Positions 8,204-16,079 of a stretch of DNA of 64,000 nucleotides are shown here, one piece after another (positions within the stretch are counted from its first letter, which is position 1; each line of letters opens with the position of its first letter). Source of the DNA: Alphaproteobacteria bacterium Ga0077535 (lineage in GTDB: Bacteria > Pseudomonadota > Alphaproteobacteria > Caulobacterales > Aquidulcibacteraceae). The notes beneath the pieces are model-generated. The model made no database searches. It worked only from the letters and a program-made list of their open reading frames with translations, and was not told where the DNA came from. A program made the position numbers and the translations under genes. The stretch spans positions 124,001 through 188,000 of the forward strand of contig LNEK01000026.1 of assembly GCA_001464425.1 (NCBI GenBank), read 5' to 3'.

Positions 8204-9481
8204 ATGGCCGATGCCCAGAAAGCCGCGCTGAGCAGTGTGAAAGAAATCTACGCCATCGGCGAGATTCCTCCGCAATATCATGTGCCTGAAAAAATGTGGG
8301 CATGGGCGATCCGCAAAGAGCGCCACGGCCGCCCGATCAAGGCCATGCAGCTAGAGCAAGTGCCGACGCCGCAGGTTGGCGAAGACGAGGCGCTCGTTCT
8401 CGTGATGGCCGCGGGCGTAAATTATAATGGCGTGTGGGCAGCGCTTGGTGAGCCGCTTTCGCCGCTCGACGTTCACAAGCAGCCTTATCACATCGCCGGC
8501 TCGGACGCGTCGGGCATCGTTTGGGCCGTGGGCTCGAAGGTGAAGCGCTGGAAGCCGGGCGACGAAGTCGTCATCCACTGCAACCAAGACGACGGCGACG
8601 ATGAAGAGTGCAATGGCGGCGACCCGATGTTCTCGCCCAGCCAACGCATCTGGGGATACGAGACGACCGACGGCTCGTTCGCGCAATTCTGCAAAGTGCA
8701 AGCGCGCCAGATGATGCCCCGGCCGAAGCATCTCACCTGGGAAGAGGCGGCTTGCTACACGCTGACGCTCGCCACCGCTTATCGCATGCTGTTCGGCTGG
8801 CGTCCGAACGTGTTGCGGCCGGGCCAGAACGTCTTGGTGTGGGGCGCGTCCGGCGGACTTGGCGTGTTCGCGGTTCAGCTCTGCGCAGTCAGCGGCGCGC
8901 ATGCGATCGGCGTTGTCTCGGATGACACCAAGAAAGATTACGTGCTCTCGATGGGCGCGAAGGCCGTGCTTAATCGCAAAGACTTCAATTGTTGGGGCCA
9001 GCTGCCGAAAGTGAATGGCGAGGGCTTCGCTGAGTACATGAAAGAGAGCCGCAAGTTCGGCAAAGCGATCTGGGAGCACACCGGCGGCAAGGACGTCGAC
9101 ATCGTGTTCGAGCACCCGGGCGAGTCTACGTTCCCCGTCTCGGTGCTTGTCTGCAAACGCGGCGGCATGGTCGTGATCTGCGCCGGCACTACGGGCTACA
9201 ATCTCACCATGGATGCGCGCTTCCTCTGGATGCGCCAGAAGCGCGTGCAGGGTTCGCACTTCGCGCACCTTTATCATGCGGCGCAGGCCAACCAGTTGGT
9301 CATCGATCGCCGCATCGATCCGGCGATGTCGGAAGTGCTGCCCTGGGACAAGATTCCCGATGCGCACGAGAAGATGCTCGATAACCAGCACCAGCCGGGC
9401 AACATGGCCGTGCTCGTGAACGCGCAGCGCTCGGGCTTGCGCACGTGGGAAGACGTGCTGGAGAACAGCAAGGCCGGCTAG
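8204..9481 (+). CDS. ccr: Crotonyl-CoA carboxylase/reductase
   Basis: A 425-residue medium-chain dehydrogenase/reductase. The N-terminal catalytic half includes YHIAGSDASG and an acidic CNQDDGDDEECNGG insertion typical of Ccr; a Rossmann NADPH motif (WGASGGLGVFAVQL) follows. It reductively carboxylates crotonyl-CoA to ethylmalonyl-CoA, the committing step of the ethylmalonyl-CoA pathway. ATG codons at 8201 and 8204 are both possible; GAGGGAG is better spaced for 8204. The upstream region contains TTGCCGCAA at 8132-8140, a small palindrome of unknown significance. Ecm and Mcd are encoded within 8 kb. Confidence 0.95.
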   Translation: MADAQKAALSSVKEIYAIGEIPPQYHVPEKMWAWAIRKERHGRPIKAMQLEQVPTPQVGEDEALVLVMAAGVNYNGVWAALGEPLSPLDVHKQPYHIAGSDASGIVWAVGSKVKRWKPGDEVVIHCNQDDGDDEECNGGDPMFSPSQRIWGYETTDGSFAQFCKVQARQMMPRPKHLTWEEAACYTLTLATAYRMLFGWRPNVLRPGQNVLVWGASGGLGVFAVQLCAVSGAHAIGVVSDDTKKDYVLSMGAKAVLNRKDFNCWGQLPKVNGEGFAEYMKESRKFGKAIWEHTGGKDVDIVFEHPGESTFPVSVLVCKRGGMVVICAGTTGYNLTMDARFLWMRQKRVQGSHFAHLYHAAQANQLVIDRRIDPAMSEVLPWDKIPDAHEKMLDNQHQPGNMAVLVNAQRSGLRTWEDVLENSKAG

Positions 9482-9549
9482 TACGCATTTTGCGTTGGCT
9501 CAATGCGGCGCGTGTCTGTTGGAAGAATCGTGAGGGCGGAGGTGCTCTC

Positions 9550-10005
9550 ATGATGACGCCCGAGCAACGCGCTCAATTCGTCGCTATCCTCGACGCCGCG
9601 CCCGACCTCACGATCGCGACGATCCGAGCCGACGGCTATCCGCAAGCGACGACAGTGAGCTTCGTCAACGATGGTGAGAAAATCTATTTCGGCACGTGGT
9701 CGAAATCGCAGAAGGCGCAAAACATCGCGCGCTGCGACAAGGTCTCGGTGACGGTGGATCTTCCGTATTCCGACTGGAACGCGATCAAGGGGCTGTCGCT
9801 CGGCGGCAAAGCTCGTATCGTTCGTGACGAACAAGAGAGCGCCCGAGTGGGCGCTCTGATGCTGAAGAAGTTTCCGCAGCTAGCTCAGGCGCTGAGCGGC
9901 GTCGACAATAGCGAAATGGCGATCATCCGCATTGATGCGGAGATCGTTTCGCTGCTCGATTATGCAAAGGGGTTCGGACACACCGAACTTCAGCGCGTGG
10001 CGTAA
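9550..10005 (+). CDS. Pyridoxamine 5'-phosphate oxidase-related flavin-binding protein
   Basis: A 151-residue split-barrel protein. The opening strand pattern (TIATIRADGYPQATTVSFVNDGEKIYFGT) followed by KAQNIARCDKVSVTVD is characteristic of the PNPOx-like superfamily that binds FMN or F420. It is too short and lacks the C-terminal dimer region of PdxH, so pyridoxal phosphate synthesis is unlikely. GGAGG at 9538-9542 is 7 nt before the ATG. The substrate is unknown. Confidence 0.8.
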   Translation: MMTPEQRAQFVAILDAAPDLTIATIRADGYPQATTVSFVNDGEKIYFGTWSKSQKAQNIARCDKVSVTVDLPYSDWNAIKGLSLGGKARIVRDEQESARVGALMLKKFPQLAQALSGVDNSEMAIIRIDAEIVSLLDYAKGFGHTELQRVA

Positions 10006-10010
10006 GCAGG

Positions 10011-10038
10011 CGAGGCGGCCCGCGAGCGAGCCGCCTCG
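10011..10038. terminator. Hairpin between convergent genes
   Basis: A perfect 9-bp stem (CGAGGCGGC with GCCGCCTCG) and a 10-nt loop occupy the 39-bp gap between two convergent genes. No T-tract is present; termination is inferred from position. Confidence 0.5.
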
Positions 10039-10044
10039 GAGCGC

Positions 10045-10377
10045 TTATGGCGTGGTGGTGGTCGTCGTGCTGGTGGACGGCGTCGTCGTCGTGACGCTGA
10101 CGCCATTTTCGCCGACGGTGACTTGCGTCGCCTGGCCGTTGCGGGTGCCGGTCGCGCTCCAGGTGCCGTCCGGATTCTGCATGAGGCCCGTCACGTTGGT
10201 GTAGCCATCGGTTTCGAGGCGCGTGCGTGCATCGCTCTCAGTGATGATCACGGTGGTCGGCGCCGGCGCTGGCGTTACGACTTCCGTCGTTGAGGTGTCC
10301 GGCGTCGTGGTCGTCGTCGTGGTCTGGCCGCAGGCGGCGAGCGCGGCGAGAGCCGCGGCAGCGATAATGATACGCAT
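10045..10377 (-). CDS. Lipoprotein with threonine-rich tracts around a PepSY-like core
   Basis: A 110-residue protein. A short signal ends at the lipobox ALAAC (Cys about residue 16). Then come a run of seven threonines, a spacer, a compact core (about residues 48-92) that reads like a PepSY-type fold with a D-G-x-W turn, and a second threonine-rich tail. The tracts are encoded by imperfect ACC/ACG triplet repeats. The ATG at 10377 follows AAGGAG. It is probably anchored to an envelope membrane; its function is unknown. The low-complexity tails resemble linkers. Confidence 0.75.
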   Translation of the reverse strand: MRIIIAAAALAALAACGQTTTTTTTPDTSTTEVVTPAPAPTTVIITESDARTRLETDGYTNVTGLMQNPDGTWSATGTRNGQATQVTVGENGVSVTTTTPSTSTTTTTTP

Positions 10378-10533
10378 GGATGCGCTCCTTGGTTTGAATG
10401 CAGCCAAAACAATGCAGCGATGGGATCGTTCCTCGGGGAGCCATGCGTTCGCGTTGGGGGAACCTGCGCGAGCGGAGTTCCCGGCCGTTGACCTCAGGCG
10501 CCGGAAGGCCTCCAATCTGGCTGGGGAGAGATC

Positions 10534-12012
10534 ATGATACGGCTTATTCTTGCGGGCCTTGGCGCGCTGCTGATCGCGGTCGCGGGCTTTGTCGGCTTCC
10601 GGACGTTCTCGTTCGTCGCGCCGCCGCCGCCGGCTGCGGTCGAGATTGCTGAAAGTTCAAGCTACGCCGTCGATGCTTCGGCTGCGGCGGTGCGGCTAGG
10701 CGAGGCGATCCGGTTTCGGACCGTGTCGCTGGTCAGCGACGGCGAGGATCGGGCGCAGTTCGAACAATTCCACGCTTGGATGCAGCAACGCTATCCGGCG
10801 TTTCATGCTGCGGCGCGACGCGAAATCGTCGGCGAGCTTTCTCTGCTCTATACCTGGACAGGCAGCGACGCCGCGCAGCCGCCGATTATTCTCCTCGCGC
10901 ACCAGGACGTGGTGCCGGTGCCGGACGATACCCGGCAGAACTGGACCGTCGATCCGTTTGGCGGGCTCGTGCGCGACAACGCCGTGTGGGGCCGCGGCGC
11001 GATCGATGACAAAGGCTCGCTCATCTCGATCCTCGAAGCAGCGGAGTTTTTGGCGCGGCAGGGCCGCCAGCCGGTGCGCACGATCATCTTTGCGTTTGGC
11101 CACGATGAAGAGATCGGCGGCGAGGGCGGCGCGGTCCTGATGGCGCGGCTTTTGGCTGAGCGCGGCGTACGCGCGTGGTTCGTCCTGGATGAAGGCATGG
11201 CCGCGCTCGAGCGCCATCCGCTGACAGGCGCGCCTGCGGCGATGATTGGTATTTCTGAGCGCGGCTCCGGCACCATGCGCGTGCGTGCGGTCGGTCAGCC
11301 TGGTCACTCGTCGATGCCGCCGCGCGAGACGGCAGTTTCGCTGGCGGCAGAAGCGGTGAACCGCATCCATGACATGCCGATCGAGCGCGGCCTCGAAGGC
11401 GGGCCGGCCTTGGGGATGATGCGCGCGCTCGCGCCAGAGCTGACGCTGACAAACCGGATGGCGGTGTCGAACGAGTGGTTGTTCGGGCCGATGCTGCGTC
11501 AGCGCATGGCGGGCAACCCGGCCGCGCAAGCGCTTATGGGCACCACGATCGCGCCGACCATGATCAATGGCGGCTCGCGCCCTAACGTGCTGCCCGGCGA
11601 AGCAATCGCGATGATCAATTTTCGCATTCACCCGCGAGACCAAAGCGCGGATCTGCTGCGCCGCGCGCGCCAAGCGGTGGCTGATCTCGATGGCGTGACT
11701 GTGGATTGGTCAGAGGAGCCGCGCGAGGCGAGCAGCATCTCAAGCACAACCTCATCCTCTTACGCGCTGCTTGCGGCGCTTTCAGGTGACATTCTGCCGG
11801 ACGCGCCGGTTGCGCCGGGGCTTGTGCTGGCTGGCACGGATTCGCGGCACTATTCGGAGGTGGCGGAGAACGTTTATCGCTATCAGCCGATCATGCTGAC
11901 GGCGGAAGATCTGGAAATGCCGCACGGGCTCAATGAACGTATTTCGGTCGATAATCTGGACCGAATGATCAGGTTCTATATCGGCCTCATGGAAGCAGGA
12001 GCGATGCAATGA
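10534..12012 (+). CDS. M20-family metallopeptidase, membrane-anchored
   Basis: A 492-residue protein with an uncleaved N-terminal membrane anchor (about residues 3-28), resembling the PM20D1/carboxypeptidase S group. Zinc-binding and catalytic positions are visible: H123-x-D125 in LLAHQDVVPV, D158 in GRGAIDDKG, and E192-E193 in HDEEIGGEGG. A dimerisation domain follows (GHSSMPP near residue 260). It hydrolyses amide bonds of small peptides or N-acyl amino acids, probably on the periplasmic side. Its stop overlaps the start of the chagasin-like gene (ATGA). Confidence 0.9.
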   Translation: MIRLILAGLGALLIAVAGFVGFRTFSFVAPPPPAAVEIAESSSYAVDASAAAVRLGEAIRFRTVSLVSDGEDRAQFEQFHAWMQQRYPAFHAAARREIVGELSLLYTWTGSDAAQPPIILLAHQDVVPVPDDTRQNWTVDPFGGLVRDNAVWGRGAIDDKGSLISILEAAEFLARQGRQPVRTIIFAFGHDEEIGGEGGAVLMARLLAERGVRAWFVLDEGMAALERHPLTGAPAAMIGISERGSGTMRVRAVGQPGHSSMPPRETAVSLAAEAVNRIHDMPIERGLEGGPALGMMRALAPELTLTNRMAVSNEWLFGPMLRQRMAGNPAAQALMGTTIAPTMINGGSRPNVLPGEAIAMINFRIHPRDQSADLLRRARQAVADLDGVTVDWSEEPREASSISSTTSSSYALLAALSGDILPDAPVAPGLVLAGTDSRHYSEVAENVYRYQPIMLTAEDLEMPHGLNERISVDNLDRMIRFYIGLMEAGAMQ

Positions 12013-12461
12013 TGCGTTTGATCGCGGTGGTATGCGCTATGGCGCTGTGCGCGTGTACGCCTGCGCAGGAAGCCAAGGAGGAAACGCCGGTGAGCAATAC
12101 GCAAGTGCCGGCGCCGACTCCGGGAGAAGTCGCAACTCGCATCACGGCCGAGCAAAACGGCCAGACGGTGAACGTCGCGGTGAACGAGCGCTTCGCGGTC
12201 GAACTCGTCGGCGTGCCGACGGCGGGATATATTTGGGCGCCGGTGACGCTGCCGGCTTTCGTGCAACGCGCGGGCGGAGCGGGCGGCAACACGGTCCCCG
12301 AGCAAAGCCAGCCTGGCTATACTGGCGGCAACCACTGGGAAGTGTTCATGTTCGTCGCCACCGAAGCAGGATCGGGCGAACTAGTGCTGGAGCAGCGTCG
12401 GCCCTGGGAAACCAACGAGCCTGCGAGCAGCACATTCAGAGTGACTATCGTCGCGCAATGA
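12009..12461 (+). CDS. Chagasin-family (I42) cysteine protease inhibitor lipoprotein
   Basis: A 150-residue lipoprotein with the lipobox LCAC near residue 15. The mature part carries the three chagasin loops: VPTAGY (standing for NPTTGY), a GGNHWEVFMF segment, and RPWE. Chagasin-like proteins block papain-type cysteine proteases by wedging these loops into the active site. It is coupled to the M20 peptidase gene through an ATGA overlap, giving a peptidase/inhibitor operon, though M20 enzymes are zinc-dependent and not the expected target. Confidence 0.8.
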   Translation: MMRLIAVVCAMALCACTPAQEAKEETPVSNTQVPAPTPGEVATRITAEQNGQTVNVAVNERFAVELVGVPTAGYIWAPVTLPAFVQRAGGAGGNTVPEQSQPGYTGGNHWEVFMFVATEAGSGELVLEQRRPWETNEPASSTFRVTIVAQ

Positions 12462-12470
12462 TCGTGTGAG

Positions 12471-12695
12471 ATGCTCTTCATCGCGCAGACGCTGCTCTAT
12501 CTCCTGGCGCTGGCCGGGGTGGTGGCGGGTTCACTGGGGGCGATCTATTTCGCCGGCGGGGCGATGAATAAGGCGCGGCCGCTTGAACTCCGGCGCCGGC
12601 GCTGGGTTCTGGCTGTGCTTTGTGCGTGCGGTATTGTCGCGTCCGCGGCGCTAGGCTTTGTCGCCATCCCCGCCTTGCTGTATCTCGCCTCCTGA
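12471..12695 (+). CDS. Small two-helix membrane protein
   Basis: A 74-residue protein with two hydrophobic helices (about residues 4-30 and 45-72) separated by a short basic loop (ELRRRRW). No family is recognised. It starts 9 nt after the inhibitor gene, and its stop overlaps the Rieske gene's ATG (TGATG), so it is translated as part of that run of genes. Confidence 0.65.
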   Translation: MLFIAQTLLYLLALAGVVAGSLGAIYFAGGAMNKARPLELRRRRWVLAVLCACGIVASAALGFVAIPALLYLAS

Positions 12696-13753
12696 TGAGC
12701 GACCTTCTCCGCGACCTTTGGTATTTCGCTGCGACTTCGGCCGAGCTGAAGCGCGGGAAGATGTTCCGGCGCGAAATCCTGGGTGAGCCGGTTGTGCTGG
12801 GGCGGGATGATGAGGGCCGCGCGTTCGCTCTGCGCGATATCTGTCCGCACCGCGCGGTGCCGCTGTCGGCCGGGCGTATTGAGTCGACCAATGGCGTCCA
12901 GACAGTGGAGTGCCCGTATCACGGCTGGCGCTTTGGCACGCAGGATGGAATCTGCAAGCAGATCCCGTCGCTGGTCGATGGGCAGCCCTACGAAGCCGGC
13001 CGCATTCGCGTGCGTAATTTCGCAACGCATGAGGCTAACGGCATCGTGCTGGTGTTCGTCTCCGCCGATGCGCGCTTTGCCGGTGAGCCGCCGCCGCCGC
13101 CGGAGTTTGGGCTCAAAGAGCTGAGCGAGCCGAAGTTTGTCATTCACCGCATCTTCGCCGCGACAATGGACAACGCCATCGTCGGGCTGATGGACCCGGC
13201 GCACGTGCCCTACGTGCATAATCAATGGTGGTGGCGCCCGCCGAGCACCGGCAAGAAACTCAAAGAAAAACGCTTCGTGCCGCGCGAACGCGGCTGGGCG
13301 ATCGAGCGGCATCAACCGGCGTCGAACTCGCTTGCGTATAAGTGGCTGTTCGGCGGCCAGGTGACGACCGAGATATCGTTCATGCTGCCGGGCTACCGCT
13401 GGGAAGTGGTGGAGACGCCGAAGGCGCGTCTCTTCACGCTGACCTGCCTCACGCCGGAAAACGAAAACTCAACGCGCATCACGCAGATCACGTACTGGCG
13501 CGATGCGCCGCTGCTCGATGTGATGAAGCCGATCCTCATTCCGGCGGGACGCGAGTTCTTGGATCAAGACGGCCGCATGGTCGATCTGCAGAATTCCGGA
13601 CTCGCTTATTCGCCGTCGATGCTTTGGATCGATGACATCGACGTGCAGGCGAAATGGTACCTGAAGCTGAAACGCGAATGGACCAAGAGCCGGGAAGAGG
13701 GCCGGGAGTTCGTGAACCCAATTGAGCCCGCGACGCTGAAGTGGATGAGCTAG
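12695..13753 (+). CDS. Rieske non-heme iron oxygenase, aromatic-ring-hydroxylating type
   Basis: A 352-residue protein. The Rieske [2Fe-2S] ligands are C50-x-H52 and C73-x2-H76. The mononuclear iron site is visible as D167, H170 and H175 (D-P-A-H-x4-H). The fold corresponds to the oxygenase component of phenylpropionate/vanillate-type systems that take electrons from a separate reductase, which is not encoded nearby. The substrate cannot be told from sequence. Its start overlaps the stop of the small membrane protein gene. Confidence 0.9.
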   Translation: MSDLLRDLWYFAATSAELKRGKMFRREILGEPVVLGRDDEGRAFALRDICPHRAVPLSAGRIESTNGVQTVECPYHGWRFGTQDGICKQIPSLVDGQPYEAGRIRVRNFATHEANGIVLVFVSADARFAGEPPPPPEFGLKELSEPKFVIHRIFAATMDNAIVGLMDPAHVPYVHNQWWWRPPSTGKKLKEKRFVPRERGWAIERHQPASNSLAYKWLFGGQVTTEISFMLPGYRWEVVETPKARLFTLTCLTPENENSTRITQITYWRDAPLLDVMKPILIPAGREFLDQDGRMVDLQNSGLAYSPSMLWIDDIDVQAKWYLKLKREWTKSREEGREFVNPIEPATLKWMS

Positions 13754-13757
13754 AAGC

Positions 13758-14183
13758 TCACTCCGCCGCGGGCACGAGCACAACCGGCACGCTGATTTCG
13801 CGTTGGCCGGGGAGGCCGCTGGGCATGTCTTCGGTGAGGATGAGCGTGGCTGGTGTTTCTTGCTCTACCTCGAACTCGAGCTCGGCGACGTAGGGCACTG
13901 GCGCTTCGGTCATCCAATTGCGCTGCGCTTCGGCTGGCGCTTCGGCAATGACTTCACCATCTGCGGTGCGCAACTGGGCTGGGAACACCGCTTCAAAGAA
14001 CCAATCACCCGGCGCGACGCCCGCAACGCGGAGCGGGCTCGTTACGCGCGCGCCCACGCTGGGCGTCTCCACCACGATGGTTACGCCCTCAACGGTTTCG
14101 CCAAGCTCGGCGGCAGGCGGCTCGGCCGGCGGAGAGCAGGCGGCGAGCGCGAAAGCGGCGACCAGGGCGGATACACGCAACAT
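13758..14183 (-). CDS. Gmad2-domain lipoprotein
   Basis: A 141-residue lipoprotein with lipobox LAAC at about residue 16 and a single immunoglobulin-like domain. The conserved pattern SPLRVAG, then WFFEAVFPAQL, then NWMTEAPVPY matches Gmad2 domains of bacterial envelope proteins. The role is structural or unknown. It converges on the Rieske gene with a 4-bp gap. Confidence 0.8.
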   Translation of the reverse strand: MLRVSALVAAFALAACSPPAEPPAAELGETVEGVTIVVETPSVGARVTSPLRVAGVAPGDWFFEAVFPAQLRTADGEVIAEAPAEAQRNWMTEAPVPYVAELEFEVEQETPATLILTEDMPSGLPGQREISVPVVLVPAAE

Positions 14184-14237
14184 GCGAACCTCTTAGCGTG
14201 TTCTGGGTGGGCGTGATGGCGGCAAGATGGCGCGGTT

Positions 14238-15977
14238 TTAGCCTGGGTCACGATAGATGGCTTTGCTTAATTCCGCCTCGCGCCTGTCTTGGATGACGCG
14301 GCGCGAGACTTCGTCCGGCACACCGACGCCGCTGAGCAGCGCCTCGCCAAGCTGCAGCGCCGCTTCGATGGAATCGGGGCTGGCGAGAGCCGTGCCCATG
14401 GCGTGGAGCCGCCGCGCGTGCTCAGCGTCGCGGGCGCGGGCGTAGATCGGGATATGCGGCCACGCGCGGCGGGCTTCCCGCACGATGCGCTCGACAGCGT
14501 CGGCATCATTGATGGTGACCACGAGTGCGGCCGCTTTGGCTGCGCCGAGCCCCGCGAGCGCCTCGCTGCTCGCCGCGTCACCGAAATGGACGCGGTGATT
14601 GCGCTTGCGCGCATGGTTGACCAGAGACGCATCGTTCTCGACGGCGACGTAGGCGATCTCTTGCGCGTTCAGGAGATCGGCAAGCGTCTCGCCGACGCGG
14701 CCGAAGCCGGCGAGGACGACGTGACCGGATTCTTCCGCATCGATTAGGGGCGCGTCGATCTTGGCGTTGGACATCCGTTTGGCGATCAGGGCGCCCAGCG
14801 ACGCGAAGAGCGGCGTGATGAAGATCGAAAGCGCCGTCACCAGCAGCATATAGTCGGCGGTCGCTTCTGGTATCGCGCCGCCGCCACGCGCTGCGGCGAT
14901 AACGACGAAAGCGAACTCACCTGCTTGGCCGAGCAGGAACGCGACTTCGATCGCGCGTGGCCAGGACAATCCAAACGCGCGCGCGAGCGGCGCGATGATC
15001 GCAGTCTTGAGCGCCAGAAGGCCGGCAACGCCGATCACAATGCGCAACGGCTCAGCGAGCAGCAGAGCGATATCGATCTGCATGCCGACCGTCACGAAAA
15101 ACAGGCCGAGCAGCAAATCCTTGAACGGCTCGAGATCGGTTTCAATCTGGTGGCGGAATTCGGTTTCCGCCAGCAATAGGCCGGCTAGGAAAGCGCCGAG
15201 CGCCGCTGACAGCCCCGCCGCTTCGGCAGCGGTCGCCATGCCAAGCGCTGCAAGCAGCGCCGCAGCAATGAACACCGCGCGGCTATTGGCGCCGGCGACC
15301 CAACGAAAGAGGGGGCGCAGGAGCAGCCGGCCGAGGATCAAAATGGCGCCGATTGCGACCAGAGCGGTGATGAGCGCAACGCCGACTTGGTTTTCGCTGA
15401 ACGCGCCGCTGCCAGGGCTGAGGGCCGCCACGATGAACAGGATCGGCACCACCATCAGGTCTTGCATGAGCAACACTGAAAAGCTGGCGCGACCGACTGT
15501 GGTGGTGATTTGGCTGCGTTCGCGCAGCAATTGCAGCACCAGCGCCGTTGACGAGAGCGCGAACGCGAGTCCCAGAACCGCGGCGACGCTGAAACTGTTG
15601 CCGAACGCCAGTGCGATGGCGCCGATCGCGATGCTGGTGATCGCCACTTGTGCGAAGCCCAGGCCGAACACGTAACGCTTCAGCGCCCACAGCCGCTCGA
15701 ACGAAACTTCGAGCCCGATGATGAACAGCAAGAAGACGATGCCGAGCTCGCCGAGCAGCATCGTCGGTTCGGCGTCGTCCAGTTCGAACGCACCAAGCCA
15801 CGGCGCTTCGGCCGCAAGACGCCCGAGGACGTGCGGCCCCATCGCGACGCCGATGATGAGAAAGCCCATTACGGTGCTGAGCCGGGCCTTGCGCATCGCG
15901 GGGATGACTATGCAGGCGGCGCCCAGAAAGAGCAGCGCCTGGATCAGCACCTCGTTCCCGCCGTCGGCGATGTGCAT
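14238..15977 (-). CDS. Kef-type monovalent cation:proton antiporter (CPA2) with TrkA-N domain
   Basis: A 579-residue protein: about twelve transmembrane helices in the first ~390 residues (including the HVLGR and GLEVSFERLW features of CPA2 exchangers), then a cytosolic RCK/TrkA-N nucleotide-binding domain starting at VVLAGFGRVGETLADLL. It exchanges K+ (or Na+) for H+ and is normally gated by glutathione adducts or nucleotides. The ATG at 15977 has AGGAG 10 nt upstream; an in-frame extension upstream is possible but lacks a ribosome site. It is divergent from mcd. Confidence 0.9.
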   Translation of the reverse strand: MHIADGGNEVLIQALLFLGAACIVIPAMRKARLSTVMGFLIIGVAMGPHVLGRLAAEAPWLGAFELDDAEPTMLLGELGIVFLLFIIGLEVSFERLWALKRYVFGLGFAQVAITSIAIGAIALAFGNSFSVAAVLGLAFALSSTALVLQLLRERSQITTTVGRASFSVLLMQDLMVVPILFIVAALSPGSGAFSENQVGVALITALVAIGAILILGRLLLRPLFRWVAGANSRAVFIAAALLAALGMATAAEAAGLSAALGAFLAGLLLAETEFRHQIETDLEPFKDLLLGLFFVTVGMQIDIALLLAEPLRIVIGVAGLLALKTAIIAPLARAFGLSWPRAIEVAFLLGQAGEFAFVVIAAARGGGAIPEATADYMLLVTALSIFITPLFASLGALIAKRMSNAKIDAPLIDAEESGHVVLAGFGRVGETLADLLNAQEIAYVAVENDASLVNHARKRNHRVHFGDAASSEALAGLGAAKAAALVVTINDADAVERIVREARRAWPHIPIYARARDAEHARRLHAMGTALASPDSIEAALQLGEALLSGVGVPDEVSRRVIQDRREAELSKAIYRDPG

Positions 15978-16028
15978 CGGTCCAATACTCCTGGGGCGCG
16001 GCGTCGCAACGTCACAGTGCGCACCCTC

Positions 16029-16044
16029 TTTCGCAAGTGCGAAA
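16029..16044. promoter_or_regulatory. Inverted repeat upstream of mcd
   Basis: TTTCGCA-AG-TGCGAAA is a perfect 7-2-7 inverted repeat in the 102-bp gap between the antiporter and mcd, 36-51 bp before the mcd ATG. It is a good candidate operator for mcd. The first arm (CTCTTTCGCAA) recurs at 31131-31141 upstream of the CADD-like gene, without the matching second arm. Confidence 0.5.
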
Positions 16045-16079
16045 AGCCAGTTTAAGTGGGCTGACTCGCGAGGGATTGC

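Noticed and set aside
8351-9391. A 346-codon minus-strand frame opposite ccr
   Set aside because: Composition (His/Arg/Ala) and lack of motifs mark it as antisense noise.
10696-11673. A 325-codon minus-strand frame opposite the M20 peptidase
   Set aside because: Antisense to catalytic motifs; no recognisable protein features.
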